Below, one piece after another: positions 39,342-47,495 of a stretch of 64,000 bases of DNA. Origin of the DNA: Archangium lansingense. Its GTDB lineage: Bacteria > Myxococcota > Myxococcia > Myxococcales > Myxococcaceae. The position numbers and the translations under genes were made by a program. Location: assembly GCF_026626635.1 (NCBI RefSeq), contig NZ_JAPNKA010000001.1:2542001-2606000 (forward strand), written 5' to 3'. The notes under the pieces were generated by a model that was not told where the DNA came from, ran no database searches, and saw only the letters and a program-made list of their open reading frames with translations. Positions within the stretch are counted from its first letter, which is position 1. The number at the start of each line of letters is the position of its first letter.

Positions 39342-39510
39342 GAAGCGCTTTGTCCGGCGCTCTCCTTGTGGGTGACTTCCCGGAGGTGTGCCGGTGGGTG
39401 GGGTTTACCGAGTGACCTGACGGCCGAGGGCCTGGAGTTGCCCGTGGCTCTCCGTCTCTACTTCTTCACTAGCCCCGCGACTGTTCGCATGAGCGGAGCG
39501 GGAGGTCTAC

Positions 39511-40455
39511 GTGAGTACGACCATTGGCTGTCCAACCAGGAGCCTGGCTGCGCGGTATGTCTCCCTGTTCCTCGTCTCAGTACTCGCTGGCTGTGTGACG
39601 GCCTCCGGCGAACGGACTTCCTCTGCCTGGAGTTCGGAGAGGCCAGGGGTCGAGACGACACGAGCCGCTGCTCTGCGGCAGGGAGTCCTGCTGGCCATGA
39701 GCGACGGCTCAGCGGCGGGTGGGATGCCACCTGGCCCCGCAGTCCAGGGCTACAATGTGCCCGGTCGGAAGCCGGATTCGCAGATGCCCTGGGAGTTCTT
39801 CATGGGCAATGCCTCACATCGGCTGATTGCTTACATGTATGGCGTCAACCATCCGAGGAGCGTGGCATACTTCAACACCAGGTCAATCGAAGTCATAGTT
39901 GACGGTATGGGCTTTGGAGACCTGTCCCGTCTGCGCCCGGACGAGCGTAAGATATGCCCGGATATCACGGACGTCTCGCGCCTGGTGCTCTTCGAGATCA
40001 AGCCCTGGAATGAGCAAGCCCTCAGGGAAGGCCGCGAGGAGGTGCGGAAGTACCTGGCCGCACTGAACCGGACCATCCGTGATGACAGACGCTTCACGGG
40101 TGGCACGGATTTCCAAGGCGAAATCCTGGTTCGCTTCGCGAGAGGGCAATACATCTGGCGACTGGAGTGGAAGACCTCCGAACCAGGCGTGGTTCAGTAC
40201 CGGTGGACGCGCAGCCAGAAGCCCTTTGATTCGGAGGCAGCGGCATACAAGGACGCGCAATGGGTGGACCCCCAGCACGACCTCCACCCACCGCGCCCTC
40301 ATCCCAGGTGCCCGCCGCTGCGGGCATGTCCCTTTCTCCCTGAGGGCTGGGAACCCCTCAGTCGAACATCGCTCCCAGCGCCTCGGAGAGCGTCTCGACT
40401 CCCACCACCTCCAGCTTCGTGTTCTCCAGCCGCCGCGCGCTGCCCTTGGGGATGA
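39511..40455 (+). CDS. Lipoprotein with PD-(D/E)XK-like nuclease domain (candidate SitA-class toxin)
   Basis: The GTG at 39511 has GGAGG five to six bases upstream. The 314-residue product has a lipoprotein signal with lipobox LAGC (Cys28). After a Ser/Gly linker, residues 95-245 form a separate domain with the nuclease-like motif KICPDITDVSRLVLFEIKPW: Asp151, then Glu162-Ile-Lys164, followed by EQALREGREEVRKYLAALN. This matches the D...ExK arrangement of restriction-endonuclease-fold toxins. Base composition is poorer in GC than in the neighbours. Residues 283-314 read antisense through the end of radA and are Pro/Ala-rich, so the original C-terminus may have been lost. No immunity gene follows in this strand. 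A toxin role is inference. Confidence 0.65.
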   Translation: MSTTIGCPTRSLAARYVSLFLVSVLAGCVTASGERTSSAWSSERPGVETTRAAALRQGVLLAMSDGSAAGGMPPGPAVQGYNVPGRKPDSQMPWEFFMGNASHRLIAYMYGVNHPRSVAYFNTRSIEVIVDGMGFGDLSRLRPDERKICPDITDVSRLVLFEIKPWNEQALREGREEVRKYLAALNRTIRDDRRFTGGTDFQGEILVRFARGQYIWRLEWKTSEPGVVQYRWTRSQKPFDSEAAAYKDAQWVDPQHDLHPPRPHPRCPPLRACPFLPEGWEPLSRTSLPAPRRASRLPPPPASCSPAAARCPWG

Positions 40456-41719
40456 TGGCCCGCTGGAAGCCCATCTTCGCCGCCTCCGCCAGCCGCGGCT
40501 CCACCTGGCCCACCGCGCGCACTTCCCCCGCCAGTCCTACTTCACCCAGCACCAGCGTGTGCGCACCCAGCGGCCGGTTCTGCAGGCTGCTCACCAGCGC
40601 CGCGCATACCGCCAGGTCGCACGCAGGCTCCGACAACTGCATGCCTCCCGCCACGTTCACGAAGAGGTCACACCCCACCAGCGGGATGTCCTCCTTCTTC
40701 TCCAGCACTGCCGCCAGCAGCGCCACGCGGTTGCCGTCCACGCCAATCGCCGTGCGCCGTGCCGTGCCGTAGCCCGTGGGCGCTACCAGCGCTTGCACCT
40801 CCACCAGCAGCGGCCGCGTCCCGTTCAGCGTGCACGTCACCACGCTGCCCGCCTTGCCCACAGGCCGCTCGGCCAGGAAGAGCGCCGAGGGGTCCGCCAC
40901 CTCCACCAGCCCCGCCCCCTTCATCTCGAAGACGCCAATCTCGTTCGTCGAGCCGAAGCGATTCTTGTGCGCCCGCAGAATCCGGAATGGGTGACCGCGC
41001 TCGCCCTCGAAGTAGAGGACGGTGTCCACCATGTGCTCCAGCACGCGCGGGCCAGCGATGGAGCCCTCCTTCGTCACGTGCCCCACCAGGAACGTCGGCA
41101 CCCCGCTGCGCTTGGCGAAGGCCATGAAGCGCCCCGCCACCTCGCGCACCTGCGAGATGCTCCCCGGCGCGCTGCCCAGCTCCGGCAGGTACATCGTCTG
41201 GATGGAGTCCACCACCAGCGCCCGCGGCTTGAGTCCCTCGGCCACCGTCAGCACCCGGTCCGCATCCGTCTCCGCGAAGAGATGGATGGCCTCGCTCTCC
41301 ACCCGCAGCCGCTCGGCCCGCATCTTCGTCTGCCGCAGCGACTCCTCGCCCGACACGTACAGCACCGGACCCCAGCGTCCCAACCTGTCCAGCGCCGCCA
41401 GCAGCAGCGTGGACTTGCCGATGCCCGGGTCTCCGCCCAGCAGCACCAGCGAGCCGTCCACCACTCCGCCTCCCAGCACCCGGTCGAACTCGGCGATGCC
41501 CGTGCGCCGGCGCTCCTCCTGCTCGCCGCTCACCTCGCGCAGCCGCACCGGCTTGGTCGCCCCTCCCGAGGCCCCCCACGCTGGACGCTTCTCGTCCACC
41601 TTCGCCTCGGTCTCCTCCACCAGCGAGCTCCACGCGCCGCAGTCGGGGCACTTCCCCAACCACTTCGCTGACTGGTACCCGCACGCCTGACACGTGTAGT
41701 GCGTCTTCGCCTTCGCCAT
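40358..41719 (-). CDS. radA: DNA repair protein RadA
   Basis: RadA is a RecA-like helicase that extends heteroduplex during recombination. The 453-residue protein begins with a zinc finger (Cys10, Cys13, Cys24, Cys27). It has a Walker A motif GGDPGIGKST near residue 95, Walker B ALVVDSIQTMY, the RadA-specific KNRFG motif (AHKNRFGSTNE), and a C-terminal Lon-protease-like domain (GYGTARRTAIGVDGNRVALL). The length is typical. The lipoprotein gene on the other strand runs into its 3' end by 98 bases. The coding potential of radA across that stretch is normal, so the overlap is more likely a fault in the lipoprotein frame. Confidence 0.97.
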   Translation of the reverse strand: MAKAKTHYTCQACGYQSAKWLGKCPDCGAWSSLVEETEAKVDEKRPAWGASGGATKPVRLREVSGEQEERRRTGIAEFDRVLGGGVVDGSLVLLGGDPGIGKSTLLLAALDRLGRWGPVLYVSGEESLRQTKMRAERLRVESEAIHLFAETDADRVLTVAEGLKPRALVVDSIQTMYLPELGSAPGSISQVREVAGRFMAFAKRSGVPTFLVGHVTKEGSIAGPRVLEHMVDTVLYFEGERGHPFRILRAHKNRFGSTNEIGVFEMKGAGLVEVADPSALFLAERPVGKAGSVVTCTLNGTRPLLVEVQALVAPTGYGTARRTAIGVDGNRVALLAAVLEKKEDIPLVGCDLFVNVAGGMQLSEPACDLAVCAALVSSLQNRPLGAHTLVLGEVGLAGEVRAVGQVEPRLAEAAKMGFQRAIIPKGSARRLENTKLEVVGVETLSEALGAMFD

Positions 41720-41875
41720 GGGACCCCATGTCTAGCGCAGGCCACCCACGTTTCCCCTCGCTTTCCCTCACGCCTGACAACCCTCCCTCCGGGGCAGTCC
41801 GGAGACCGAGCGGCCAGCCGGGGGTGTTCCCCCCAGGTCTCTCCGTCAAGTTGTGCCCACGGGGAGGGCTCCCCA

Positions 41876-41891
41876 CGTTTGGTCCCAAACG
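41876..41891. promoter_or_regulatory. Inverted repeat upstream of the GlsB-type gene
   Basis: CGTTTGG and CCAAACG flank a TC spacer, with CCC/GGG extending the stem after one unpaired A. It lies 40 bases before the GlsB-like ATG, in the divergent gap from radA. It could be an operator or a leader hairpin; the regulator is unknown. Confidence 0.35.
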
Positions 41892-41931
41892 GGGCCGCAC
41901 GTCGCGTTGCCCCATGAAAGGGAGAACGGAG

Positions 41932-42201
41932 ATGAGCATCATCTGGTTCATCGTGGTGGGTCTGGTCGCGGGTCTCCTCGCGCGTGCTCTCATGCCGGGC
42001 CGCCAGTCCATGGGTCTCGTGGCGACCCTGCTGCTGGGCATCGTGGGCTCGTTCGTGGGCGGCTTCATCGGCTCGCTCTTCTCGCCGAGTCGGCGCGTCT
42101 TTGACCTGCAGCCCTCGGGGATCATCATGTCCGTGGTAGGCGCCATCGTGGTCCTACTCCTGGTGGGCTGGGCGGGCAGGGGCCGTCGCATCCACGCATG
42201 A
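41932..42201 (+). CDS. GlsB/YeaQ/YmgE family stress-response membrane protein
   Basis: The 89-residue product has three hydrophobic helices: SIIWFIVVGLVAGLLAR, LVATLLLGIVGSFVGGFIGSLF and SGIIMSVVGAIVVLLLVGW. It carries the family's Gly-rich helix packing and MPGRQSMG loop and ends in a basic tail (GRGRRIHA). It belongs to the transglycosylase-associated/GlsB group of inner-membrane stress proteins. The ATG at 41932 is preferred over 41914 because GGAGAACGGAG lies directly upstream and the membrane helix begins there. A short inverted repeat 40 bases before it may be regulatory. Confidence 0.9.
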   Translation: MSIIWFIVVGLVAGLLARALMPGRQSMGLVATLLLGIVGSFVGGFIGSLFSPSRRVFDLQPSGIIMSVVGAIVVLLLVGWAGRGRRIHA

Positions 42202-42278
42202 GGTCCGGGGTCCGGTAGGGCAGGGGGCTCATGACGCGGGCTCCCTCTCCCGGACCCGTCTCCTCGGGGGGACCGGGG

Positions 42279-42310
42279 TCGTCAACCCGGGCGCGCTGCG
42301 TGGTTGACAA
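42279..42310. promoter_or_regulatory. BirA-type operator upstream of the biotin operon
   Basis: The left arm TCGTCAACC and right arm GGTTGACAA are separated by 14 bases. Except for one base they are perfect mirror images. Known BirA operators have arms of the TTGTAAACC/GGTTTACAA kind with 14-16 bases between. The site lies 49 bases before bioB and overlaps the promoter -35, so the biotin-loaded repressor would block it. Confidence 0.8.
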
Positions 42311-42332
42311 GGGCGGTCCGTCCACGCACTTT
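42304..42332 (+). promoter_or_regulatory. Predicted promoter of the biotin operon
   Basis: The -35 hexamer is a perfect TTGACA at 42304-42309, inside the right arm of the BirA-type operator. At 17 bases spacing a weak -10 (CACTTT) is found at 42327-42332. The -10 match is poor, so only the -35 and its overlap with the operator support this. Confidence 0.5.
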
Positions 42333-42358
42333 GCGCGCTCCATTCCCCCGAGGAGCCC

Positions 42359-43390
42359 ATGTCCGACTCCGCCGCCCACGACTTCCACGGTCACGCCCAC
42401 TTCGCCGCTCCGCCTCCGGGTGTCGTCGTCCGCCATGACTGGACGCTCCCCGAGGTGCGCGCCCTCTACGAGCTGCCCCTGCTGGAGCTCATCCACAAGG
42501 CGCAGGGCGTCCACCGGGCTGTCTTCCAGGACAACAAGGTGCAGCTCTGCTCGCTGCTGTCCATCAAGACGGGCGGCTGCCCCGAGGACTGTGGCTACTG
42601 CCCCCAGGCGGCGCGCTACCACAAGGACACCGGCCTGCAGGCCGAGAAGCTCATGTCCGTGCCGACCGTGCTGGACGCCGCCTCCAAGGCCCGCTCCGCT
42701 GGCGCCACCCGTTTCTGCATGGGCGCTGCCTGGCGCGAGGTGAAGGACGGCCCTCAGTTCGACAGCGTCCTGGAGATGGTCCGCGGTGTGAAGGCGCTCG
42801 GCATGGAGGCCTGCGCCACCCTCGGCATGCTCACCGAGAGTCAGGCGAAGCGCCTCAAGGCGGCCGGCCTCTCCGCGTACAACCACAACCTCGACACCTC
42901 CGAGGAGAAGTACGGGGACATCATCTCCACCCGGACCTATGAGGACCGGCTCAATACGATTGAGCGCGTGCGCCAGGCCGGCATCTCCGTGTGCTCCGGC
43001 GGCATCATCGGCCTGGGCGAGTCCGTGGAAGACCGCTGCAAGCTCCTGCTCACGCTCTCCAACCAGGAGGTCCACCCCGAGTCCGTTCCCATCAACGCGC
43101 TCGTCGCCGTGAAGGGCACGCCGCTCCAGGACCAGAAGCCCGTGCAGACCGTGGAGATGGTCCGCACCATCGCGACTGCTCGCATCCTCATGCCCATGGC
43201 CATGGTGCGCCTCTCCGCCGGCCGTATGCAGATGAACGAGGAGGCTCAGCTCCTGTGCATGCTCGCCGGGGCCAACTCGCTCTTCTTCGGCGAGAAGCTG
43301 CTCACCACCGGCAACCCCGAGTACACCCAGGACATGGCCCTCCTGGAGAAGGCCGGCATCCGCCCCCTGGAGCCGGATACGTCGCGGTAA
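42359..43390 (+). CDS. bioB: Biotin synthase
   Basis: BioB is a radical SAM enzyme that inserts sulfur into dethiobiotin. The 343-residue protein has the [4Fe-4S] cluster motif CPEDCGYC with Cys74, Cys78 and Cys81, and further Cys ligands for the [2Fe-2S] cluster in RFCMGAAW and [29 protein letters not shown] and [14 protein letters not shown] are typical. A good ribosome-binding site (GAGGAG) and a BirA-type operator precede it. The stop (TAA) overlaps the first ATG of bioF as TAATG. The frame and length are normal. Confidence 0.98.
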   Translation: MSDSAAHDFHGHAHFAAPPPGVVVRHDWTLPEVRALYELPLLELIHKAQGVHRAVFQDNKVQLCSLLSIKTGGCPEDCGYCPQAARYHKDTGLQAEKLMSVPTVLDAASKARSAGATRFCMGAAWREVKDGPQFDSVLEMVRGVKALGMEACATLGMLTESQAKRLKAAGLSAYNHNLDTSEEKYGDIISTRTYEDRLNTIERVRQAGISVCSGGIIGLGESVEDRCKLLLTLSNQEVHPESVPINALVAVKGTPLQDQKPVQTVEMVRTIATARILMPMAMVRLSAGRMQMNEEAQLLCMLAGANSLFFGEKLLTTGNPEYTQDMALLEKAGIRPLEPDTSR

Positions 43391-44610
43391 TGACGCGCGG
43401 ACCCTGGAAGGAAGACCCTCACCCCAGCCCTCTCCCAGAGGGAGAGGGCGCATCCACGGTGGCCACGGCGTGGGCCCGGGAGGACTTGGACTCCCTGGCC
43501 TCCCGAGGGCTGAAGCGCTTCCTCGAGCCGCTCGATTCTCCCCAGGGTCCCCTCGTCCGGCTGGGGGGCGAGACGCTCGTCAATTTTTCCTCTAACGACT
43601 ACCTGGGCCTCGCCGCCTCGCCCTCCGCGCGTGCCGCCGCCATCGCCGCCCTGGAGTCCTACGGGGTCGGCTCTGGAGCCAGCCGGCTCGTTGTGGGGGA
43701 CTCCACCGTCCACCAGCGTCTGGAGGCTCGTCTCGCTGCCTTCGAGCGCTCCGAGGCCGCGCTCCTCTTCAACTCGGGCTACGCCGCCAATGTCGGCACA
43801 CTGCAGGCGCTCGTGGGGCCCGAGGATGCTGTCTTCTCCGACGCCCTCAACCACGCCTCCCTGATCGACGGCTGCCGCCTCTCGCGCGCTCGCACCGTTG
43901 TCTATCCGCATGCCGACGTCGAGGCGCTCGATCGGGCTCTTTCTTCCACCCCCGCCCGCCGCCGCCTGGTCGTCACCGACACCGTGTTCTCCATGGACGG
44001 GGACCACGCGCCCCTGCGGGAGATTGTGGGCGTCTGCCGGGCCCACGGTACGGCCCTCCTCGTGGATGAGGCCCATGCCACGGGCGTCCTCGGCTCGCGC
44101 GGCGCCGGGCTGTGTGAGGAGCTGGGGCTCGAGGGTGCTGTCGACGTGCGCATGGGCACCTTGAGCAAGGCCTTCGGCGGGCTGGGGGCGTACATCTGTG
44201 CCTCCCGCCCCGTGGTGGAGCTCGTCCTCAATCGCGCCCGGCCCCTCGTCTTCTCGACGGCGCTGCCCGCCGCCCTGTGCGCCGCTGCCGAGGCCGCCGT
44301 GGACATCGTCGAGCACGACGACGCCCTGCGCGCCCGCCTGTGGCGCAACATCCGTCGCTTCTCTCAGGGCCTGCGCTCGCTCGGCTTCGCCGCCGAGCCC
44401 CGGAGCGCCATCTTCCCCGTCATCCTGGGCGAGCCCGGGCTCGCCATCTCCGCGGCTCGTGCGCTGCGCTCCCGGGGGCTGCTGGTGAAGGCCATTCGCC
44501 CGCCCACCGTCCCCGAGGGCACCAGCCGCCTTCGCTTCTGTCTCTCCGCCGCCCACACCGAGGGCCATGTGGACCTCGCTCTGGAGGGGCTGCGCTCGTT
44601 GAGGTTGTGA
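43390..44610 (+). CDS. bioF: 8-amino-7-oxononanoate synthase
   Basis: BioF condenses pimeloyl-ACP (or -CoA) with alanine in biotin synthesis, using pyridoxal phosphate. It has the family pattern: [38 protein letters not shown], and the PLP lysine in [13 protein letters not shown]. The ATG at 43390 overlaps the bioB stop (TAATG), which suggests coupling and is the start used here (406 residues). However, residues 8-20 ([14 protein letters not shown]) are encoded by repeat copy d. A GTG at 43459, preceded by GGAGAGGG from the repeat, would give a 383-residue protein closer to family length. I rate the GTG start about equally likely. Confidence 0.93.
   Translation: MTRGPWKEDPHPSPLPEGEGASTVATAWAREDLDSLASRGLKRFLEPLDSPQGPLVRLGGETLVNFSSNDYLGLAASPSARAAAIAALESYGVGSGASRLVVGDSTVHQRLEARLAAFERSEAALLFNSGYAANVGTLQALVGPEDAVFSDALNHASLIDGCRLSRARTVVYPHADVEALDRALSSTPARRRLVVTDTVFSMDGDHAPLREIVGVCRAHGTALLVDEAHATGVLGSRGAGLCEELGLEGAVDVRMGTLSKAFGGLGAYICASRPVVELVLNRARPLVFSTALPAALCAAAEAAVDIVEHDDALRARLWRNIRRFSQGLRSLGFAAEPRSAIFPVILGEPGLAISAARALRSRGLLVKAIRPPTVPEGTSRLRFCLSAAHTEGHVDLALEGLRSLRL
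43414..43448 (+). repeat. Dispersed palindromic repeat, copy d (inside bioF 5' end)
   Basis: GACCCTCACCCCAGCCCTCTCCC and GGGAGAGGG arms enclose AGA, in the same orientation as copy f. The unit lies between the bioF ATG and an internal GTG at 43459. It is in frame and would be translated as [11 protein letters not shown], or would serve as leader with GGAGAGGG as ribosome-binding site. Confidence 0.8.
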
Positions 44611-44612
44611 GT

Positions 44613-45299
44613 ATGGTGCCGCGGTTCTTCGTCACGGGCACGGATACCGGCGTAGGCAAGACGCAAGCCTCCCGGGCCCTGCTCTCCCTGTTCGTCGACG
44701 CTGGGCTCTCCCCCCAGGGCTTCAAACCCTATGAGAGCGGGTGCCCCTCCCTCTCCGCCCCCTCCGACGCGCTCTCCCTGCGCGAGGCCGCTCGGAGCGA
44801 CCTGCCCCTGGACGTCGTCTGTCCCCATCGCTTCCGCGCTCCCTTGGCTCCTGGCATCGCCGCGCGCCGCCTTGGCCGAGAGCCCGATTGGAACACCACC
44901 CTCGCCGCCTGGGAGCGCGTGCGCCACGGGCCCGTCGTCGTCGAGGGCGCCGGTGGTCTCTTCGTCCCCCTCGACTCCTCCCACGACGTCATCGATCTCA
45001 TCTCCACCCTCGGGCTTCCTGTCCTGCTCGTCGCCCGCGCCGGCCTGGGCACGCTCAACCACACCGCCCTCTCCCTCGAGGCCCTCGCCGCGCGCAACAT
45101 CCCTGTTGCCGCCGTGCTCCTCTCTCGGAGCACTCCCTCTCGCGATCCCTCCGAGCGCGACAACGCCGCCCTCATCGCCGAGCGCCATCACATCCAGGTT
45201 CTCGGTCCAGTTCCCTACCTCGTGGAGCCACGCCGATGCCACGCGGCCTTCCGCAAGGCCCTCGCTCCACTCGTGTCCAAACGCGCGCGAGGCCGATAA
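44613..45299 (+). CDS. bioD: Dethiobiotin synthetase
   Basis: BioD forms the ureido ring of dethiobiotin from diaminopelargonate, CO2 and ATP. The 228-residue protein has the P-loop VTGTDTGVGKTQASRAL, the substrate lysine in FKPYESG, the acidic and carbamate site VVVEGAGGLFVPL, and PVLLVARAGLGTLNHTALSLE. The ATG lies two bases after the bioF stop with GAGG upstream, so it is part of the bio operon. The overall length and motifs are normal. Codons change toward C/T-rich choices compared with the flanks, but not dramatically. Confidence 0.96.
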   Translation: MVPRFFVTGTDTGVGKTQASRALLSLFVDAGLSPQGFKPYESGCPSLSAPSDALSLREAARSDLPLDVVCPHRFRAPLAPGIAARRLGREPDWNTTLAAWERVRHGPVVVEGAGGLFVPLDSSHDVIDLISTLGLPVLLVARAGLGTLNHTALSLEALAARNIPVAAVLLSRSTPSRDPSERDNAALIAERHHIQVLGPVPYLVEPRRCHAAFRKALAPLVSKRARGR

Positions 45300-45363
45300 A
45301 TCGGCCTCCGCGGCGATCCGAAGGCGCGCGCAAGTGCAAGTTTTCGTGTTGCACGGCCGTGAA

Positions 45364-45681
45364 ATGGACGCATCTTTCGATCTGCGCGAGAACGCCACGC
45401 GAATGGCGGACATCATCGACCTCTCGCTCCTCGCCGACGCAAGGCGCTACCTCTCCAAGTTGCTCGATGCGCGCGGTCTCTCCTACTTCCTTCAGAAGGA
45501 TGGCCAGCGGCTCTTCCACATCGAGCCGACCAAGGTCGAGCTCGTGGTCCGTACTGCCATCCGCTCGCGCAACGACACGCTGCCGGCCCCCCACCCGAAG
45601 GCCGTCGAGCACTGCCGCAAGGAGGTCCGTCGCGAGCTGATCCGCCTCGTCGCCTCCGCGATGCTACAGACGGGGCTGTGA
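45364..45681 (+). CDS. Small hypothetical protein between bioD and an aminotransferase
   Basis: A 105-residue soluble protein with basic and helical character (DLRENATRMADIIDLSLLAD, ARRYLSKLLDARGLSYFLQ, KAVEHCRKEVRRELIRLVAS). I do not recognise a family. The ATG at 45364 is preferred, although a GTG at 45333 would extend it by ten residues. Its stop overlaps the GTG of the aminotransferase (GTGA), which suggests that the two are translated together. It lies 64 bases after bioD, so it belongs to the same transcript by position. Any link to biotin metabolism is a guess. Confidence 0.65.
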   Translation: MDASFDLRENATRMADIIDLSLLADARRYLSKLLDARGLSYFLQKDGQRLFHIEPTKVELVVRTAIRSRNDTLPAPHPKAVEHCRKEVRRELIRLVASAMLQTGL

Positions 45682-46850
45682 GCCGCTTCTCCGCGCGCAC
45701 CGGCTTCTCCCGTACCTGGAACCCCCTGGCGCAGGCACTCGCCGAGCGCCGGGCTCGCGGGCTCCCCCTGCTGGACCTCACCGAGACCAACCCCACCCGC
45801 GTGGGTCTGCCCACGCCCGAGCCGGCCCTGCTGGCCTCTCCGGAGGCTCTCGGCTACGCCCCCGAGCCCCAGGGACTTCTTTCTGCTCGGGAGGCCGTGG
45901 CCGCGCACCTGGCCCGGCGCGGCGCCCGCGTCTCGCCCGAGCACCTCGTTCTCTCCGCCAGCACCAGCGAGTCCTACAGCTGGCTCTTCAAGCTGCTGTG
46001 CGAGCCCGGGGACAACGTCCTCATCCCCGCGCCCAGCTACCCTCTCTTCGAGTACCTCACGCGTCTGGAGGGGGTGGAGGCGCGCCCCTACCGCCTGCCG
46101 CGCGGGCACGGCTTCTGCCTGGACGTGGAGGAGGTGGCCGCGGCGAGGGACGAGCGCACCCGCGCCGTGCTCGTGGTGAACCCCGGCAACCCCACCGGCC
46201 ACTATCTCCACGAGGGTGAGCTGGAGGCGCTGGGGAGGCTGTGCGCGCAGGAGGGGCTGGCGCTCATCTCGGACGAGGTGTTCTCCGACTTCGCCTGGGA
46301 CGAGGAGGCGGGCCGGGTGCCCACGGTGGCGGGGCGCGAGCTGCCCATGCTCACCTTCTCCCTCTCGGGCCTGTCCAAGGTGGCGGGGCTGCCCGGCCTC
46401 AAGCTGGGGTGGACGCACGTGGGCGGGCCCGACACTCTGCGTGAAGAGGCCCTGGCCCGGTTGGAGCTGGTGGCGGACACCTACCTGCCGGTGAACACGC
46501 CGGTGCAGCTCGCCCTGCCTGGGTTGCTGGCCCACGCGCCGCGCTTCCAGGAGGCGCTGCTGGCCCGGGTGAAGGAGAACCGGCGCCGGCTGCTCCAGGC
46601 CCGGTCGAGGGAGGCCCTCTGGGATGTGCTGCCCGCGCATGGGGGATGGAGCACCGTGTTGCGCATCCCGCTGGCGCTGGGCGAGGAGCCCACGTGCCTG
46701 GCCCTGCTGGACGAGGGGGTGGCGGTGCAGCCGGGCTACTTCTACGACTTCCCCAGCGCAGCCTTCCTGGTGCTGTCCTTGTTGCCTCCGCCGGACGTCT
46801 TCGCCGCCGCACTGGCGCCGCTCGCGCGGGTGCTGGACAGGAGCGGCTAG
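45678..46850 (+). CDS. Class I/II aminotransferase
   Basis: A 390-residue PLP-dependent aminotransferase of fold type I. The motifs include LDLTETNPTRVGLPTP, LVLSASTSESYSWLFKLL, NPGNPTGHYL, LISDEVFSDF and the PLP lysine in LSGLSKVAGLPGLKLGW. The gene starts at a GTG that overlaps the preceding stop (GTGA). It is not BioA, which belongs to class III. The class III pattern is absent, so it does not explain the missing diaminopelargonate step. Its substrate is not clear from the sequence. An unrelated gene converges nine bases after its stop. Confidence 0.92.
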   Translation: MSRFSARTGFSRTWNPLAQALAERRARGLPLLDLTETNPTRVGLPTPEPALLASPEALGYAPEPQGLLSAREAVAAHLARRGARVSPEHLVLSASTSESYSWLFKLLCEPGDNVLIPAPSYPLFEYLTRLEGVEARPYRLPRGHGFCLDVEEVAAARDERTRAVLVVNPGNPTGHYLHEGELEALGRLCAQEGLALISDEVFSDFAWDEEAGRVPTVAGRELPMLTFSLSGLSKVAGLPGLKLGWTHVGGPDTLREEALARLELVADTYLPVNTPVQLALPGLLAHAPRFQEALLARVKENRRRLLQARSREALWDVLPAHGGWSTVLRIPLALGEEPTCLALLDEGVAVQPGYFYDFPSAAFLVLSLLPPPDVFAAALAPLARVLDRSG

Positions 46851-46859
46851 CGGCCGGGG

Positions 46860-47300
46860 TTACCGGATGGCCGGGCCGCCCACCGCCTCGCGGGGGACCT
46901 TGCCCGTGGTGCCGAGGTTTCCCCCTGCGAGCCCGTAGCACTCGATGCCGAGCTGGCGGTCCCATGCGGTCTCTCCCTCGATGCGGGAGGCTCGGCGCCG
47001 GGCCAGCAGGGCGGGTAACTCCGTGACGAAGAGGCCGTAGTAGCCCGCCGCGTCCTCGAACATCTCCGCTGGGGCCACGCCCAGCTCCTGCTCCAGGCGC
47101 TGCAGCCCGGCGAGGAAGTGGTGCTGGCCGTCCTCGTTCGACGCGGCACTCCGGGGCACATCCAAGGCGAGCTCGATGAGCGAACGGCCGGACATGCTCC
47201 GGGCGAGCTCCTGACGCACCTTGTTACGCTGCTCCCGTGCATCCAGGACACGCGCTTCCTCGGCGCGCACCGAGGCTCGTTTTACCAGGGCTGTGCTCAT
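46860..47300 (-). CDS. Hypothetical protein
   Basis: A 146-residue soluble protein. The N-terminal third is a charged helix (ASVRAEEARVLDAREQRNKV). The middle includes LIELALDVPRS and LQRLEQELGVAPAEMFEDAAGYYG, and the end is AVGGPAIR. There is no signal peptide, membrane helix or motif that I know. A strong AGGGAGGAG site precedes the ATG, which supports real translation. It converges on the aminotransferase. Similar short unknown proteins are common next to signalling genes in these genomes, but I see no functional hint. Confidence 0.6.
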   Translation of the reverse strand: MSTALVKRASVRAEEARVLDAREQRNKVRQELARSMSGRSLIELALDVPRSAASNEDGQHHFLAGLQRLEQELGVAPAEMFEDAAGYYGLFVTELPALLARRRASRIEGETAWDRQLGIECYGLAGGNLGTTGKVPREAVGGPAIR

Positions 47301-47495
47301 CGGCTCCTCCCTAGAGGCCCGGAATTGGGCTCGTCTCCATCATCAGTTTGAGACGCCTGACGCAGCTTCGTGATGCGCCTGACGAGAAATAAGGAGCGCC
47401 CGGTCAATCTTCATGCTGACGAGAGGGCGATCGTTCTCCAGCCCGCAAAGGGGGACCCTGTGAGACTCCGGGTGTGTGTGCCGCCGGACAGGCCC

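Noticed and set aside
45678-46850. Aminotransferase as BioA of the biotin operon
   Set aside because: The motifs are class I/II, not class III, and the BioA-specific pattern is missing.
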